Positions 7,998-17,014 of a stretch of DNA of 50,972 bases are shown in pieces (within the stretch, counting starts at the first letter, position 1; every line of letters begins with the position of its first letter). Source of the stretch: Gammaproteobacteria bacterium (GTDB lineage: Bacteria; Pseudomonadota; Gammaproteobacteria; Steroidobacterales; GCA-2729495); contig QUBU01000021.1 in assembly GCA_014337915.1 (NCBI GenBank), forward strand, positions 1 through 50,972, given 5' to 3'. A program made the translations under genes and the position numbers. The notes beneath the pieces are model-generated. The model was given only the letters and a program-made list of their open reading frames with translations. It made no database searches and had not been told where the DNA came from.

Positions 7998-9680
7998 ATG
8001 CGAAACCTGCAACGGCATCTGATCAGCATGGCGCTGTGCGCGCTCGCGCTGGCCGCCATGCCCGGCCTGGCCCCGGCGACCTCGCGGCTGCTCTACGCCG
8101 AGCCACTCTCAGCCAACTGGGAAGGCGTCCCGGAGATCCATGCGGCAGGAGTCACTGTCACCCGCGGCAGGCTGCGCTTCCGGGCCTTCGGACGCGGCTT
8201 CGAGCTGGAGCTGGCGCCCAATGGCCACCTCGGCCAGGCCCCGCCCGGGGTGTCACTGCTGGCGGGCTCGGTACCCGGCATCCCCGGCTCCTGGGCACGG
8301 CTCACGCGCCAGGGCGGGGATTACACCGGCCTGGTCTACGACGGCGCCGACTACTACGGCATCGAGCCCGTCGCGAACCTGGTGACGATCCTCGACCCGG
8401 ACCTGCCTCAGCCGGAATCCGGCAGCATGGTCTATCGGCTGGCCGACATGCTCATCGACCCACAGGCGCTGGCCTGGGATACGGATGCAGTGCCGGTCAC
8501 CGGCGCACCCGGGCAGGCCGCTGACGCTGCCACGACGCTGCGCGCGCTGGCGGCAGAGCTGGCCACCGGGCTGGCCACCGGTGGTGGCCCCAGCCTACGC
8601 CTCCACATCGCGCCGGTGGCCGACTATGAGTTTGCCAGCGCCTTCGGCGCCACTGCCGCCAGCGAGATACTCACCCGCCTGAACGTCGCCGACGGCATCT
8701 TCTCCAGCCAGGTTGGTGTCGATCTCATTGCCGATGCGCCCACCGTATTCACTTCCACCAACCCGCCATATTCGCTGACCGCGACCACGCCCACCGACCT
8801 GCTCAACCAGCTGGCCAGCTACCGCATGGCCAGTGGCAGCAGCGCTGGCATCACCCATCTCTTCAGCTACAAGACCTTCCCCGATCGCGTGGCCGGTCTC
8901 GCCTGGCTCGGCAGCCTGTGCTTTGCTCGCGAAGGCAGCAGCCTGAGCACCAGCGCCGGCATGAGCGCAGTGACCAGCGGCATGGTGGTGGCCCATGAGC
9001 TGGGCCACAACTTTGGCGCTGACCACGATGGCGAGGCTGGCACAGCCTGCGAGTCCACGCCCCAGACCTACCTGATGGCGCCGAACATCGGCAACAGCAT
9101 GACGTTCTCGCCCTGCAGCCTGCAGTCCATGACCACCCTGGTCAGCGCACGCGCCGCCGCCTACCCGGCCTGCCTGACCGCCATCGCCACCAACGAAGTC
9201 GCGCTGATGCAGCCCGCCGCGGCCCAGGTCATCGTGGGCAGCGTCGCCGAGCTGCCGCTGCGTGTGCAGAACCTCGGCAGCCAGCCGGCGAGCACGCTCA
9301 ACCTGCAGGTGCAGGTCCCGGCATCGTTGCAGCTGGCCGATGCCGTTACCGACAAGGGCAGCTGCACGATCACCGCCGGCCAGGCGAGCTGCGACCTGCC
9401 GAGCCTCGCCAGCAACGACAGCTGGGAAGTGCGCCTGCGGGTCAGCGGCAGCCAGCAGGGCAGCTATACGCTCAATGCCAGCATCAGCGCCGCCGTGGAC
9501 GAGAGCGCGGCCAACAACAGCCGCAGCTTCTCGCTGACGGTTAGCAATCCGCCGCCTGCCAGCAGCGGCGGCGGAGGTGGCGGTGGCGGTGGCGGCGGTG
9601 CCCTCGACATCCCGTCGCTGCTGGCACTGCTGTGGCTGCTGAAGCGGCGCTGCCCGCCGGCCGGCTCCCGCCCGGTTTGA
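7998..9680 (+). CDS. Secreted reprolysin-like zinc metalloprotease with GlyGly-CTERM-like tail
   Basis: A 560-residue exported protein. Residues 1-28 form a signal peptide. The catalytic core at about 200-395 carries HELGHNFGADHD at 333-344, the extended metzincin zinc motif, with a Met-turn candidate at Met360 (TYLMAPN). Residues about 396-515 resemble a CARDB/DUF11-like beta domain. An 11-Gly run (524-534), a hydrophobic stretch (about 537-548) and KRR follow, the three-part layout of GlyGly-CTERM sorting tails cut by rhombosortase. I infer export to the surface and tail processing. GGAG at 7989-7992 supports the start. Substrate unknown. Confidence 0.85.
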   Translation: MRNLQRHLISMALCALALAAMPGLAPATSRLLYAEPLSANWEGVPEIHAAGVTVTRGRLRFRAFGRGFELELAPNGHLGQAPPGVSLLAGSVPGIPGSWARLTRQGGDYTGLVYDGADYYGIEPVANLVTILDPDLPQPESGSMVYRLADMLIDPQALAWDTDAVPVTGAPGQAADAATTLRALAAELATGLATGGGPSLRLHIAPVADYEFASAFGATAASEILTRLNVADGIFSSQVGVDLIADAPTVFTSTNPPYSLTATTPTDLLNQLASYRMASGSSAGITHLFSYKTFPDRVAGLAWLGSLCFAREGSSLSTSAGMSAVTSGMVVAHELGHNFGADHDGEAGTACESTPQTYLMAPNIGNSMTFSPCSLQSMTTLVSARAAAYPACLTAIATNEVALMQPAAAQVIVGSVAELPLRVQNLGSQPASTLNLQVQVPASLQLADAVTDKGSCTITAGQASCDLPSLASNDSWEVRLRVSGSQQGSYTLNASISAAVDESAANNSRSFSLTVSNPPPASSGGGGGGGGGGGALDIPSLLALLWLLKRRCPPAGSRPV

Positions 9681-9742
9681 CCCCCGCCGGCGCCGCCTTT
9701 AACGTGGGCCCGCGCCGCGCCGCGGTTGCTGCTGGAGAGCCC

Positions 9743-10666
9743 ATGAAGCCGCTGTCATCGCTGTTGCCCGCCCTGCTCCTGCTCGCCGGCTGCGCCGGTA
9801 CGCCGAAGCTCAGCCCCTGGCAGGCCACGCCGCTGCTCACCGCCCTGCCCCCGGGCTGCGAGCCGCTCGCCACCGCCCCCACGCCAGGCGCCGCGCCGGT
9901 CATCCCGGGCGGGCTTGCCGTGGTGCGCAGCGAGGGCCGCGACGTCGTCCTCGTCGCCGTGCGTGGTTGCGTGATGGCGGTGGATGCCGGCACGGGCGCA
10001 GCCGAGCCGCTGCCGACCCACGGCGATTCGATCGCCCCGACCATGATCGACGCCACCAGCAACGGCATCGCCTTCAGCAGCAGCCTGTCGGGCACGGTGC
10101 GCGCCATCGACGCCACGGGCGCCATCAGCTTCAACGCCTCCGGGCTGCACCACCCGCTGGGCCTGCGCCTGGCCCCGGGCGGCAGCCTGCTGGTGGCCGA
10201 AGCCGCGGGCAGCCGCGTACTGCGCCTCGGGCCCCACGAGGAATCGCGACCCAAGCTGGTGGCCGATGGCCTGGACTGGCCCTGCGGCCTGCTGCTCGCC
10301 GATGCCACCCAGGCCTACGTGACCGAAAGCCAGGGCGGGCGCGTCACCCGCATTCGCCTCGACCGCTACGAGCGCAAGGAGATCGCATCGGGCCTCGACC
10401 GGCCGCAGGGCATCGCCCGCATGGCCGACGGGCGCCTGGCCGTGGTGGAAGCCGGCAAGCGGCGCCTGGTGGCGGTGGAGACCACGACCGGCCAGGTCGA
10501 GGTGCTGGCGGTGGACCTGCCCCTGAACCTGCTGGACGCCGACGGGGCGACCGACGCGAACGCGGTGGCGGATGTGGCTGCCGCGCCCGACGGAACGCTG
10601 TACGTCAGCGGCAATGCGACACGCACCCTGCTCAAGGTCACCCCACGCCCGAAACCGGTGAAATAA
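9743..10666 (+). CDS. Lipoprotein with NHL/SMP-30-like beta-propeller
   Basis: A 307-residue protein with a lipoprotein signal peptide: LLLLAGC puts the lipidated Cys at about residue 17. The rest is a series of roughly 40-residue blade-like repeats (HHPLGLRLAPGGSLLVAE, LDWPCGLLLADATQAYVTE, LDRPQGIARMADGRLAVVE, VAAAPDGTLYVSG), typical of NHL or gluconolactonase-like propellers. ATG 9743 has CTGGAGAG just upstream; the frame extends further 5' but overlaps the protease. It is followed 3 bases later by the SIMPL gene and probably shares an mRNA with it. No enzyme activity can be assigned. Confidence 0.8.
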   Translation: MKPLSSLLPALLLLAGCAGTPKLSPWQATPLLTALPPGCEPLATAPTPGAAPVIPGGLAVVRSEGRDVVLVAVRGCVMAVDAGTGAAEPLPTHGDSIAPTMIDATSNGIAFSSSLSGTVRAIDATGAISFNASGLHHPLGLRLAPGGSLLVAEAAGSRVLRLGPHEESRPKLVADGLDWPCGLLLADATQAYVTESQGGRVTRIRLDRYERKEIASGLDRPQGIARMADGRLAVVEAGKRRLVAVETTTGQVEVLAVDLPLNLLDADGATDANAVADVAAAPDGTLYVSGNATRTLLKVTPRPKPVK

Positions 10667-10669
10667 ACC

Positions 10670-11410
10670 ATGAACGACAGCAGCAAGTCACTGCTCCTCC
10701 CCGCCATCGTGCTTGCCGCCGGCCTGACCGCCGGCGGCTGGTTCGTCGGCCGCGGCTTCGTCGCGGCGCGCAGCGCGGACCGCGTGGTCACGGTCAAGGG
10801 CATCGCCGAACAGGAGGCCCAGGCGGACATCGCCATCTGGCCGCTGCGCATTTCCGCCGCCAGCGATGACCTTGGCCAGGCCCAGGCGCGGCTGGAACAG
10901 AGCCTGAAGGAGATCAATGCCTTCCTCCGGCGCCAGGGCCTGGACCCGGCAGTGGCGACGCTGCAGGCCTTCTCGGTCAGCGATGCGCGGACCAACCAGT
11001 ACGGCAACGGTCCGCAGGCAGGCAGCCGCTTCGTCATCAACCAGACGCTGGTGCTGCGCTCGACCGAGCCGGCAAAAGTGCGCGCGGCCTCGGAGAAGGT
11101 CGGCGAACTGGTATCGGCCGGCGTGGTGCTGTCCTCGGGCGGTGAATACGGCGCCAGCGGGCCGACCTACGTGTTCACCGGGCTCAACCAGCTCAAGCCC
11201 ACGATGATCGCCGCAGCCACGGCCCGGGCGCGCGAGGCGGCCGAGCAGTTCGCCCGTGACTCCGGCAGCCGGCTCGCCGGCATCCGTCGCGCCAACCAGG
11301 GTGTGTTCGAGATCCTGCCGCGTGATCAGGCACCGGGCATGAACCAGGAGAGCCAGATCGACAAGACGGTGCGGGTCGTGGCGACCGTCGAGTACGGTCT
11401 GGTGGACTGA
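10670..11410 (+). CDS. SIMPL domain (DUF541) protein
   Basis: A 246-residue protein anchored by one N-terminal membrane segment (about residues 8-30) with a periplasmic SIMPL domain. RVVTVKGIAEQEAQADIA and AAATARAREAAEQFARDSGSRL are typical family stretches. SIMPL proteins are often linked to envelope stress, but the molecular role is not settled. The start lies 3 bases after the preceding stop, and its TGA overlaps the ATG of the DedA gene (TGATG), so the three genes are likely co-translated. Confidence 0.85.
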   Translation: MNDSSKSLLLPAIVLAAGLTAGGWFVGRGFVAARSADRVVTVKGIAEQEAQADIAIWPLRISAASDDLGQAQARLEQSLKEINAFLRRQGLDPAVATLQAFSVSDARTNQYGNGPQAGSRFVINQTLVLRSTEPAKVRAASEKVGELVSAGVVLSSGGEYGASGPTYVFTGLNQLKPTMIAAATARAREAAEQFARDSGSRLAGIRRANQGVFEILPRDQAPGMNQESQIDKTVRVVATVEYGLVD

Positions 11411-12033
11411 TGGCGCTGCTGCAGCCGTTCATCGACTGGTACCTCGCGCAGCTCGAAACCGGCGGCTACTGGCTGGTGGCGCTGCTGATGGCCATGGAGT
11501 CGTCGATCATCCCGCTGCCGAGCGAGGTCGTGATCCCGCCCGCCGCCCACATCGCGCACACCACCGGCAGCATGTCGCTGGCCGGCGTGGTGGTGGCCGG
11601 CACGCTCGGCTCCTGGCTGGGTGCAGCGGTCATGTACTGGGCCTCGCGCCTCATTGGCCGCCCGCTGCTGATGCGCTTCGGCCGCTACCTGCTGATCACG
11701 CCGGCGAAGATCGAGGGTGCCGAGCACTGGGCCAATCACTACGGCGAGGTGGGCGTGTTCATCTCGCGGCTGCTGCCGGTGGTGCGCCACCTGATCGGCA
11801 TCCCGGCGGGCGTGGTACGCATGAATTTCCTCTATTACAGCGCCGCCACGCTGGTCGGCAGCACCATCTGGTGTTCGGTGCTGGCCTGGCTGGGCGTCAC
11901 CGCGGGTCAGGACCAGGCCCTGCTCGACGGCGACCTGCACCGCATCACCCTCTGGGTCGGCGGTGTGCTGCTGGTCCTCGGCGCCATCTATTACCTGTTC
12001 GTGCACCGCCAGATGCGCAGCCGCCGGGGCTGA
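11410..12033 (+). CDS. DedA family membrane protein
   Basis: A 207-residue inner-membrane protein of the DedA/VTT group, associated with lipid scrambling and membrane homeostasis. Landmarks are the re-entrant-loop motifs MAMESSIIPLPSEVV near residue 30 and FISRLLPVVRHLIGIPAG near 118, followed by two C-terminal membrane helices. The start codon overlaps the SIMPL stop. Confidence 0.9.
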   Translation: MALLQPFIDWYLAQLETGGYWLVALLMAMESSIIPLPSEVVIPPAAHIAHTTGSMSLAGVVVAGTLGSWLGAAVMYWASRLIGRPLLMRFGRYLLITPAKIEGAEHWANHYGEVGVFISRLLPVVRHLIGIPAGVVRMNFLYYSAATLVGSTIWCSVLAWLGVTAGQDQALLDGDLHRITLWVGGVLLVLGAIYYLFVHRQMRSRRG

Positions 12034-12123
12034 GGCCGGCCGCCGGGCCGACGCCTGCCTTGCGCCGCACCGCGCGGCAGGTCAAGATCACGAATCCGCG
12101 CTGTTTTTCGAGGTTCAGCCATC

Positions 12124-12537
12124 ATGCCTGCCAGGCCCAAGGTCATCATTTCTTCCCTGGACGTGGAGCGAATCGAGAAACTGCTCGAATCGCTGCCGGC
12201 CGGCTCGTTCCCGGGCCGCAACGCCCTGGAGGAGGAACTGGCGCGGGCGGAAATCGTCGATCCGAAGGACCTGCCGCCGACCGTGGTGACCATGAACTCC
12301 ACGGTGCGCTTCGAGGTGGAATCCTCCTCCGAGGAATTCCGCCTGACACTGGTGTACCCGAAGGACGTCGATGCCTCCGGCACCACCATCTCCATCCTGG
12401 CGCCGGTGGGCAGCGCGCTCCTCGGGCTCTCCCAGGGCGATTCCATCGAGTGGCCGAAGCCGGGCGGCGGCACCCTGCGGGTGCGCATCAAGGAAGTGGC
12501 CTACCAGCCCGAGCGGACTGGCGACTACCACCGCTAG
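12124..12537 (+). CDS. rnk: Nucleoside diphosphate kinase regulator / GreA-C-terminal-like protein
   Basis: A 137-residue Rnk-family protein: a short N-terminal helical region and a GreA/GreB-type C-terminal FKBP-like domain that can contact RNA polymerase. Typical segments are VTMNSTVRFEV, LTLVYPKD, ISILAPVGSALLGLSQGDSIEW. It lacks the long coiled coil of true Gre factors. A possible ribosome site GAGGTT lies at about 12109-12114. Encoded alone between DedA and an MFS gene. Confidence 0.88.
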   Translation: MPARPKVIISSLDVERIEKLLESLPAGSFPGRNALEEELARAEIVDPKDLPPTVVTMNSTVRFEVESSSEEFRLTLVYPKDVDASGTTISILAPVGSALLGLSQGDSIEWPKPGGGTLRVRIKEVAYQPERTGDYHR

Positions 12538-12564
12538 GCCACAACGGCCCAGGGAGCCCCGACC

Positions 12565-13911
12565 GTGAGCGAGCCAACGCCCTACCCGCGCCCCGCCTAT
12601 GCCTGGTACTGCCTCGGGATCATCTGCTTCGCCTACCTGTTCGGCTTCATGGACCGCATCATCGTCGGCCTGCTGACGCCGGCGATCCAGAAGGACATCG
12701 GCCTGAGCGATGGCCAGATGGGCATCATCCAGGGCCTGGCCTTCGCGGTCTTCTACACGCTGTTCGGCCTGCCGCTCGGCCGCGCCGCCGACCGCAGCAA
12801 CCGCAAGTGGCTGCTCACCGCCGGAACCACGCTCTGGAGCCTGATGACGGCCGGGGCCGGCCTGGTGCGCAGTTTCGGCGGCCTGTTCTTCATGCGCGCC
12901 GGCGTCGGCGTCGGCGAGGCCACGCTCAATCCCTGCGCCACCTCGCTCATCGGCGACTACTTCCGCCCGGAGAGCCGCGCCAAGGCCTTCGGCATCTACA
13001 CCATGTCCACCGCGCTCGGCACCGGCGTCACCTACCTCGGCGGCGGCCTGGTCATCGGCTTCATCGGCGGGCCGGCGGGCGGCAATAGCTTCGACATGCC
13101 GCTGCTCGGGGAGATTCCCGCCTGGCAGGCGGTGTTCATCCTCATCGGCATCGCCGGCCTGGTGCCCGCGCTGCTCATGGCACTCACTATCCGCGAGCCG
13201 GCACGCCGCGACCTGACCCGCGCCGCCGGCGAGCAGGCCAGCTGGGCGGAAACCCGGGCCTTCCTGCGGCAGAACCGCACCACGCTGCTCTGCCACCATT
13301 TCGGGGTCGCCTTCATCCTCATGGCGATCTACGGCTGGGTAAACTGGCTGCCAACGTTGTTCGTGCGCCTGCACGACTGGCCGGTCGCACGCTTCAGCAT
13401 CTGGTACGGCATCTTCGGCGGCACCGCCGGCATCCTCTCCGCCATCGCCAGCGGCTACGTCACCGGCTGGTTCCGCAAGCGCGGCCACCGCGACGGCAGC
13501 ATGCGTACCGTGCTGGTCGGTGGCATCGGCCTGACCCTCGGCACCAGCATCGCGCCACTGCTGCCCACCCCCGAGCTGGTGCTGGCGGGTTACTGCATCA
13601 CCGGCATCTTCACCAACTTCCCGCCGGCCCAGGCGCTGTCCGCAGTGGCCGAGATCACGCCCAACCAGCTGCGCGGCTTCGTCACCTCGCTGTACGTCTT
13701 CGTGATCGGCATCGCCGGGGCAGGCTTCGGGCCCTGGATCATGGGCATGGTCACCGACCAGGTCTTCGGCGATCCCATGAAGATCCACTATTCGATAGCG
13801 CTGGTGACCCTGGTCATGGGTTTGCTTGGCATTGCCCTGGTCAGCTACGGGCTGAAGTCCTTTCGCGAGAGCCTGGCGCGCGCCACCTGGAACGGCAGCG
13901 TCACCGGCTGA
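12565..13911 (+). CDS. MFS transporter, Spinster-like
   Basis: A 448-residue, 12-helix major facilitator. The N-terminal half carries DRIIVGLLTPAIQKD and the loop 2-3 motif GRAADRSNRKW, then GVGVGEATLNPCATSLIGDYF, common in proteobacterial Spinster-type carriers found near catabolic genes. GTG 12565 is preceded by AGGGAG. Substrate unknown; probably an organic acid or hydrophobic metabolite by context. Confidence 0.85.
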   Translation: MSEPTPYPRPAYAWYCLGIICFAYLFGFMDRIIVGLLTPAIQKDIGLSDGQMGIIQGLAFAVFYTLFGLPLGRAADRSNRKWLLTAGTTLWSLMTAGAGLVRSFGGLFFMRAGVGVGEATLNPCATSLIGDYFRPESRAKAFGIYTMSTALGTGVTYLGGGLVIGFIGGPAGGNSFDMPLLGEIPAWQAVFILIGIAGLVPALLMALTIREPARRDLTRAAGEQASWAETRAFLRQNRTTLLCHHFGVAFILMAIYGWVNWLPTLFVRLHDWPVARFSIWYGIFGGTAGILSAIASGYVTGWFRKRGHRDGSMRTVLVGGIGLTLGTSIAPLLPTPELVLAGYCITGIFTNFPPAQALSAVAEITPNQLRGFVTSLYVFVIGIAGAGFGPWIMGMVTDQVFGDPMKIHYSIALVTLVMGLLGIALVSYGLKSFRESLARATWNGSVTG

Positions 13912-13960
13912 CCGGCGGCCGGCACCGCGGTGGCCACCGCTCCTCCCTGCCGGTCCCAAT

Positions 13961-13978
13961 TGTCATAGAACTATGACA
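13961..13978. promoter_or_regulatory. Perfect 18-bp palindromic operator, copy 2
   Basis: TGTCATAGAACTATGACA has 8-bp perfect arms around AA. It sits 35 bases before the GTG at 14014 in a GC-rich intergenic gap, the expected place for a TetR- or GntR-type repressor site. It is the best copy of the motif also seen at 495, 29718 and 33412. Confidence 0.65.
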
Positions 13979-14013
13979 TTATCGGCGCAGTCCGCCAGAC
14001 CGACGCCGACACC

Positions 14014-15420
14014 GTGACCGCAGCCCCAGCCCCGCCCGCAACCGCCAGCACGACAGCAAGCGCCGCACCGGTGCCGTTCTCCACCCGGCTCGGCTGGGGC
14101 ATCGGCTCGCTCGGGGTCGCCATCCTCTTCAACAGCTACGCGGTGCTGCTGCTGTTCTACCTGACCGACGTCGTCGGCATGAAGGTGCAGGTCGCCGGCC
14201 TGCTGCTCACCATCGCCAAGCTCTATAACGTGGTCTGCGACGTGCCGATCGGCCTGCTGAGCGACCGTACCCACTCGCGCTGGGGCCGGCGCCGGCCATG
14301 GATGCTGGCCGGCTCCTTCCTCTGCGCGGCGGCCTTCATCGTCATGTTCAACGTGCCGCAGACCGGTACACCCGGGGATGCCGCCACCACCGCCTACGTG
14401 CTCGGCTCGCTGATCTTCTACGCCACCGCCTACAGCATGTTCAACGTGCCCTACATGGCCATGCCCGGGGAGATGTCCAACAGCTACCACGAGCGCACCG
14501 CGATCATGTCCTACCGCGTGGTGTTCATCCAGGTGGGTTACCTGATCGGCGTCGGCCTCGCACCACGTGTCGCCAGACTGCTGGGCGGCGGTGCGCTGGG
14601 CTACGGCCGGGTCGGCTGGATCCTCGGTGTGGCGGCCGGCATCGCCATGCTCGCCAGCTTCTTCGGCACCGCGCGGGCGCGGGCTACGGAGCGCGAGACC
14701 CGGCGCTACAGCGCGCGCGAGCAGTTCCTCAGCGCCATCGGCAACCGGCCGTTCCTGCTGCTCTCGGCCTTCAAGCTGCTGACGCTGTTTTCCGGCGCCA
14801 CGGTCACCGCCACCCTGCTCTATTTCGTGAAAAACGTGCTGCGCCACGATGCCGGCATCATGCTCTGGTACAGCATCGGCCATGCCGGCGCCGCGCTGCT
14901 CAGCGTGCCGTTCTTCTGGGTCAAGCTCTCGGCGCGTATCGGCAAGCACCGCGCACTGATGGTGGCGACCCTGGGCTTCCTGCTGGTCGCGCTGTCCTGG
15001 CTGCTGGCCGAGCCCGGCGAGAGCGAGTGGGTGTTCACGCTGCGGGCCTTCGCGCTCGGCGCCTTCGCCGCCGGCAAGCTGCTGCTCGGCATGACGCTGC
15101 TACCCGACATCATGGAATACGACAGCCTGCGCACCGGGATGCGCCGCGAAGGCGTGTACTCCGGTGCCTACAGCCTGGTGGAGAAAAGCGCCTTCGCGCT
15201 GAGCCCGCTGGTGCTGTCGCTGATCCTCGCGCTGTTCGGCTATCGCGAAAGCGTCAACAACGCCTTCGTCGAACAGTCCAGCGACGCGCTGTTCGGCATC
15301 TACCTCAACATCGCCATCGTGCCGGCCATCTGCAATGGCCTCGCCGCCCTGGTGCTGCTGCGCTGGAACCTCACCGAGGAGCGGCTGCAGGAACTGCGGC
15401 TGGCCGCTACGCGGGGCTGA
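14014..15420 (+). CDS. MFS transporter of the GPH (glycoside-pentoside-hexuronide:cation symporter) type
   Basis: A 468-residue, 12-helix carrier of the MelB-like group: LGWGIGSLGVAI at helix 1, and the family loop DVPIGLLSDRTHSRWGRRRPW (Asp near 72, RWGRRRPW). MLPDIMEYDSLRTG late in the protein is also typical of GPH members. GTG 14014 is the only sensible start. Its stop region overlaps the convergent sulfotransferase gene by 14 bases. Expression is probably controlled through the palindrome at 13961. Substrate could be a sugar conjugate, inferred from the family only. Confidence 0.88.
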   Translation: MTAAPAPPATASTTASAAPVPFSTRLGWGIGSLGVAILFNSYAVLLLFYLTDVVGMKVQVAGLLLTIAKLYNVVCDVPIGLLSDRTHSRWGRRRPWMLAGSFLCAAAFIVMFNVPQTGTPGDAATTAYVLGSLIFYATAYSMFNVPYMAMPGEMSNSYHERTAIMSYRVVFIQVGYLIGVGLAPRVARLLGGGALGYGRVGWILGVAAGIAMLASFFGTARARATERETRRYSAREQFLSAIGNRPFLLLSAFKLLTLFSGATVTATLLYFVKNVLRHDAGIMLWYSIGHAGAALLSVPFFWVKLSARIGKHRALMVATLGFLLVALSWLLAEPGESEWVFTLRAFALGAFAAGKLLLGMTLLPDIMEYDSLRTGMRREGVYSGAYSLVEKSAFALSPLVLSLILALFGYRESVNNAFVEQSSDALFGIYLNIAIVPAICNGLAALVLLRWNLTEERLQELRLAATRG

Positions 15421-16999
15421 GGTCGATGCCCGCGGCCTCCAGGATAGCCCGCGCCGGCGCGAGCGCATCCTCGTAGCGGCGCCAGCGGCCGACGCTGCGC
15501 CGGTTCAGCGGCTCGCGCACCTGCACGGCGCTGGCGGTAGCCACCGGTTCCGCATTGTCCTCGAAGCGCAGGCAGGCAGCATCCCAGCGCAGGCCGCAGA
15601 ATTCGAGCAGGCGGCGGGTCTCGCCCTCCTGGTCCGCAACCAGTGCCTCGTAGGATAGTTCGTGCACGAAGCCCGGCGCGGCCTGGCGCCAGTGCGCGAT
15701 CAGCCGGTCGAACAGCAGGTAGTAGCGCGCCGTGTCGCCGAGGTCGCCGGCGTAACCGTAGTAGGAAAAATTCAGCGCGAACAGCTGGCGGAAGTTGCTG
15801 AGACAGGTGTCCAGCGGATGCCGGCGCAGGCAGATCACGCGCGCCGCGGGCAGGGCCAGGCGGATGACGCCGACGTAGAGGAAGTTGAGCGGCATCTTGT
15901 CGACGAAACATGCAGCGCCTGGCGGCGCCGTCGCCGCCAGGTAGTCGCGGCCGATGGCGGCGAAGTCGGCGTCGCCCAGCCGGCGCAGGATGCCGGGGTC
16001 GAGCACCTCGCCTGAGCCGCCGCCCGCGGCCCGGTGCACCGCCAGCTGCAGGTTCTTCGATTCACCGACCGGAGCCACGTCGGGATGGCTGGAGAGGATG
16101 CGTTCCACCAGCGTGGTGCCGGTGCGTGGCATGCCCACCACGAAGATCGGCTCCGCTGTCGGGGCAGCAGGCGCCGGCTGCGCCAGCCGCGCGACGCTGA
16201 ATGCCTCCTGCACCGCCGCGAACAGTGCCTGGTCGCGCACAGCGTCGTAGGGCAACTCCCGCCGCTTGCGTGCCTTGCCGGCAGCGAGGTGGGCAAAGGC
16301 ACTGGCGGCATCACCCAGGTCCTCGTACTCCTTCGCGAGCGCATGGCGCAGATGCAGTTCACCGTCGGTGTCGGGCCCCGCGTTGGCCAGCAGGCTCTCC
16401 AGTTGCGCGATGTGGTTCTGCCCGGCAGTCTGCCGGCGCAGCTCGGACCGTGCCGGATAGGCCTTCCAGAACCGCGGACTCAGCGCGATCGCCGCGTCGA
16501 AGGCCTGCCCGGCGGCGGTGAAATCCCCGGTGAAGCGCAGCGCGGCGCCGAGGTTGAACTGGTAGCCGGGATGGCGTGGGTCGAGCCGTACCGCGCCGGC
16601 GAAGGCCTGCGCGGCGCGAGCGTGGTCGTTGGCGTGGCTGAAGACCACGCCGATGGTGTCCAGCGTCAGCGCATCGGCGGGCTCCAGCGCCAGCGCCCGC
16701 CCGGCGGCGGCGGCCGCTTCGCCGACCCGCTGGAGCGCCACCAGGCAGCGGCCCCGGTGGGCGTGGTAGGCGGCACAGCTGCCGTCGAGGCGGATGGCCG
16801 CGTCGATGAACTCCAGCGCGTTGGCGAAGCGCCCGCTGCCGGCGGCCACCATCCCCAGCAGGAAGTGTGCTTCGGCATCGCCGCGGTCGGCTGCGAGCAG
16901 GCGCAGGCAGCTGTCCTGCGCCCGGGCCAGGTCACCGCGCGCCAGCGCGGAGCGTGCCGCCTGGCGCAGTGCCCGGGAATCGGCCGGGGCGCCGGTCAT
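15407..16999 (-). CDS. TPR-containing sulfotransferase family protein
   Basis: A 530-residue protein: TPR-like helical repeats over about residues 10-260 (for example AEAHFLLGMVAAGSGRFANA), then a sulfotransferase domain. The PAPS-binding loop is VVGMPRTGTTLVERIL at about 287-302, with SSHPDVAPVGESK and ICLRRHPLDTCLSNFR supporting the 3'-phosphate site. Such proteins are predicted to sulfate a small molecule or peptide; the substrate is unknown. It starts 15 bases after the TonB receptor stop on the same strand. This receptor/TPR-sulfotransferase pairing recurs in receptor-rich proteobacteria. Confidence 0.88.
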   Translation of the reverse strand: MTGAPADSRALRQAARSALARGDLARAQDSCLRLLAADRGDAEAHFLLGMVAAGSGRFANALEFIDAAIRLDGSCAAYHAHRGRCLVALQRVGEAAAAAGRALALEPADALTLDTIGVVFSHANDHARAAQAFAGAVRLDPRHPGYQFNLGAALRFTGDFTAAGQAFDAAIALSPRFWKAYPARSELRRQTAGQNHIAQLESLLANAGPDTDGELHLRHALAKEYEDLGDAASAFAHLAAGKARKRRELPYDAVRDQALFAAVQEAFSVARLAQPAPAAPTAEPIFVVGMPRTGTTLVERILSSHPDVAPVGESKNLQLAVHRAAGGGSGEVLDPGILRRLGDADFAAIGRDYLAATAPPGAACFVDKMPLNFLYVGVIRLALPAARVICLRRHPLDTCLSNFRQLFALNFSYYGYAGDLGDTARYYLLFDRLIAHWRQAAPGFVHELSYEALVADQEGETRRLLEFCGLRWDAACLRFEDNAEPVATASAVQVREPLNRRSVGRWRRYEDALAPARAILEAAGIDLSPA

Positions 17000-17014
17000 G
17001 CACCACCCCGGCGT

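Noticed and set aside
13927-13940. The palindrome GCGGTGGCCACCGC just upstream of the 18-bp operator
   Set aside because: A GC-only palindrome of this size is likely by chance in this DNA and has no second copy that I saw.
12115-13959. A 614-codon frame antisense to rnk and the Spinster-like transporter
   Set aside because: Composition typical of antisense GC-rich frames; the sense genes have clear family motifs.
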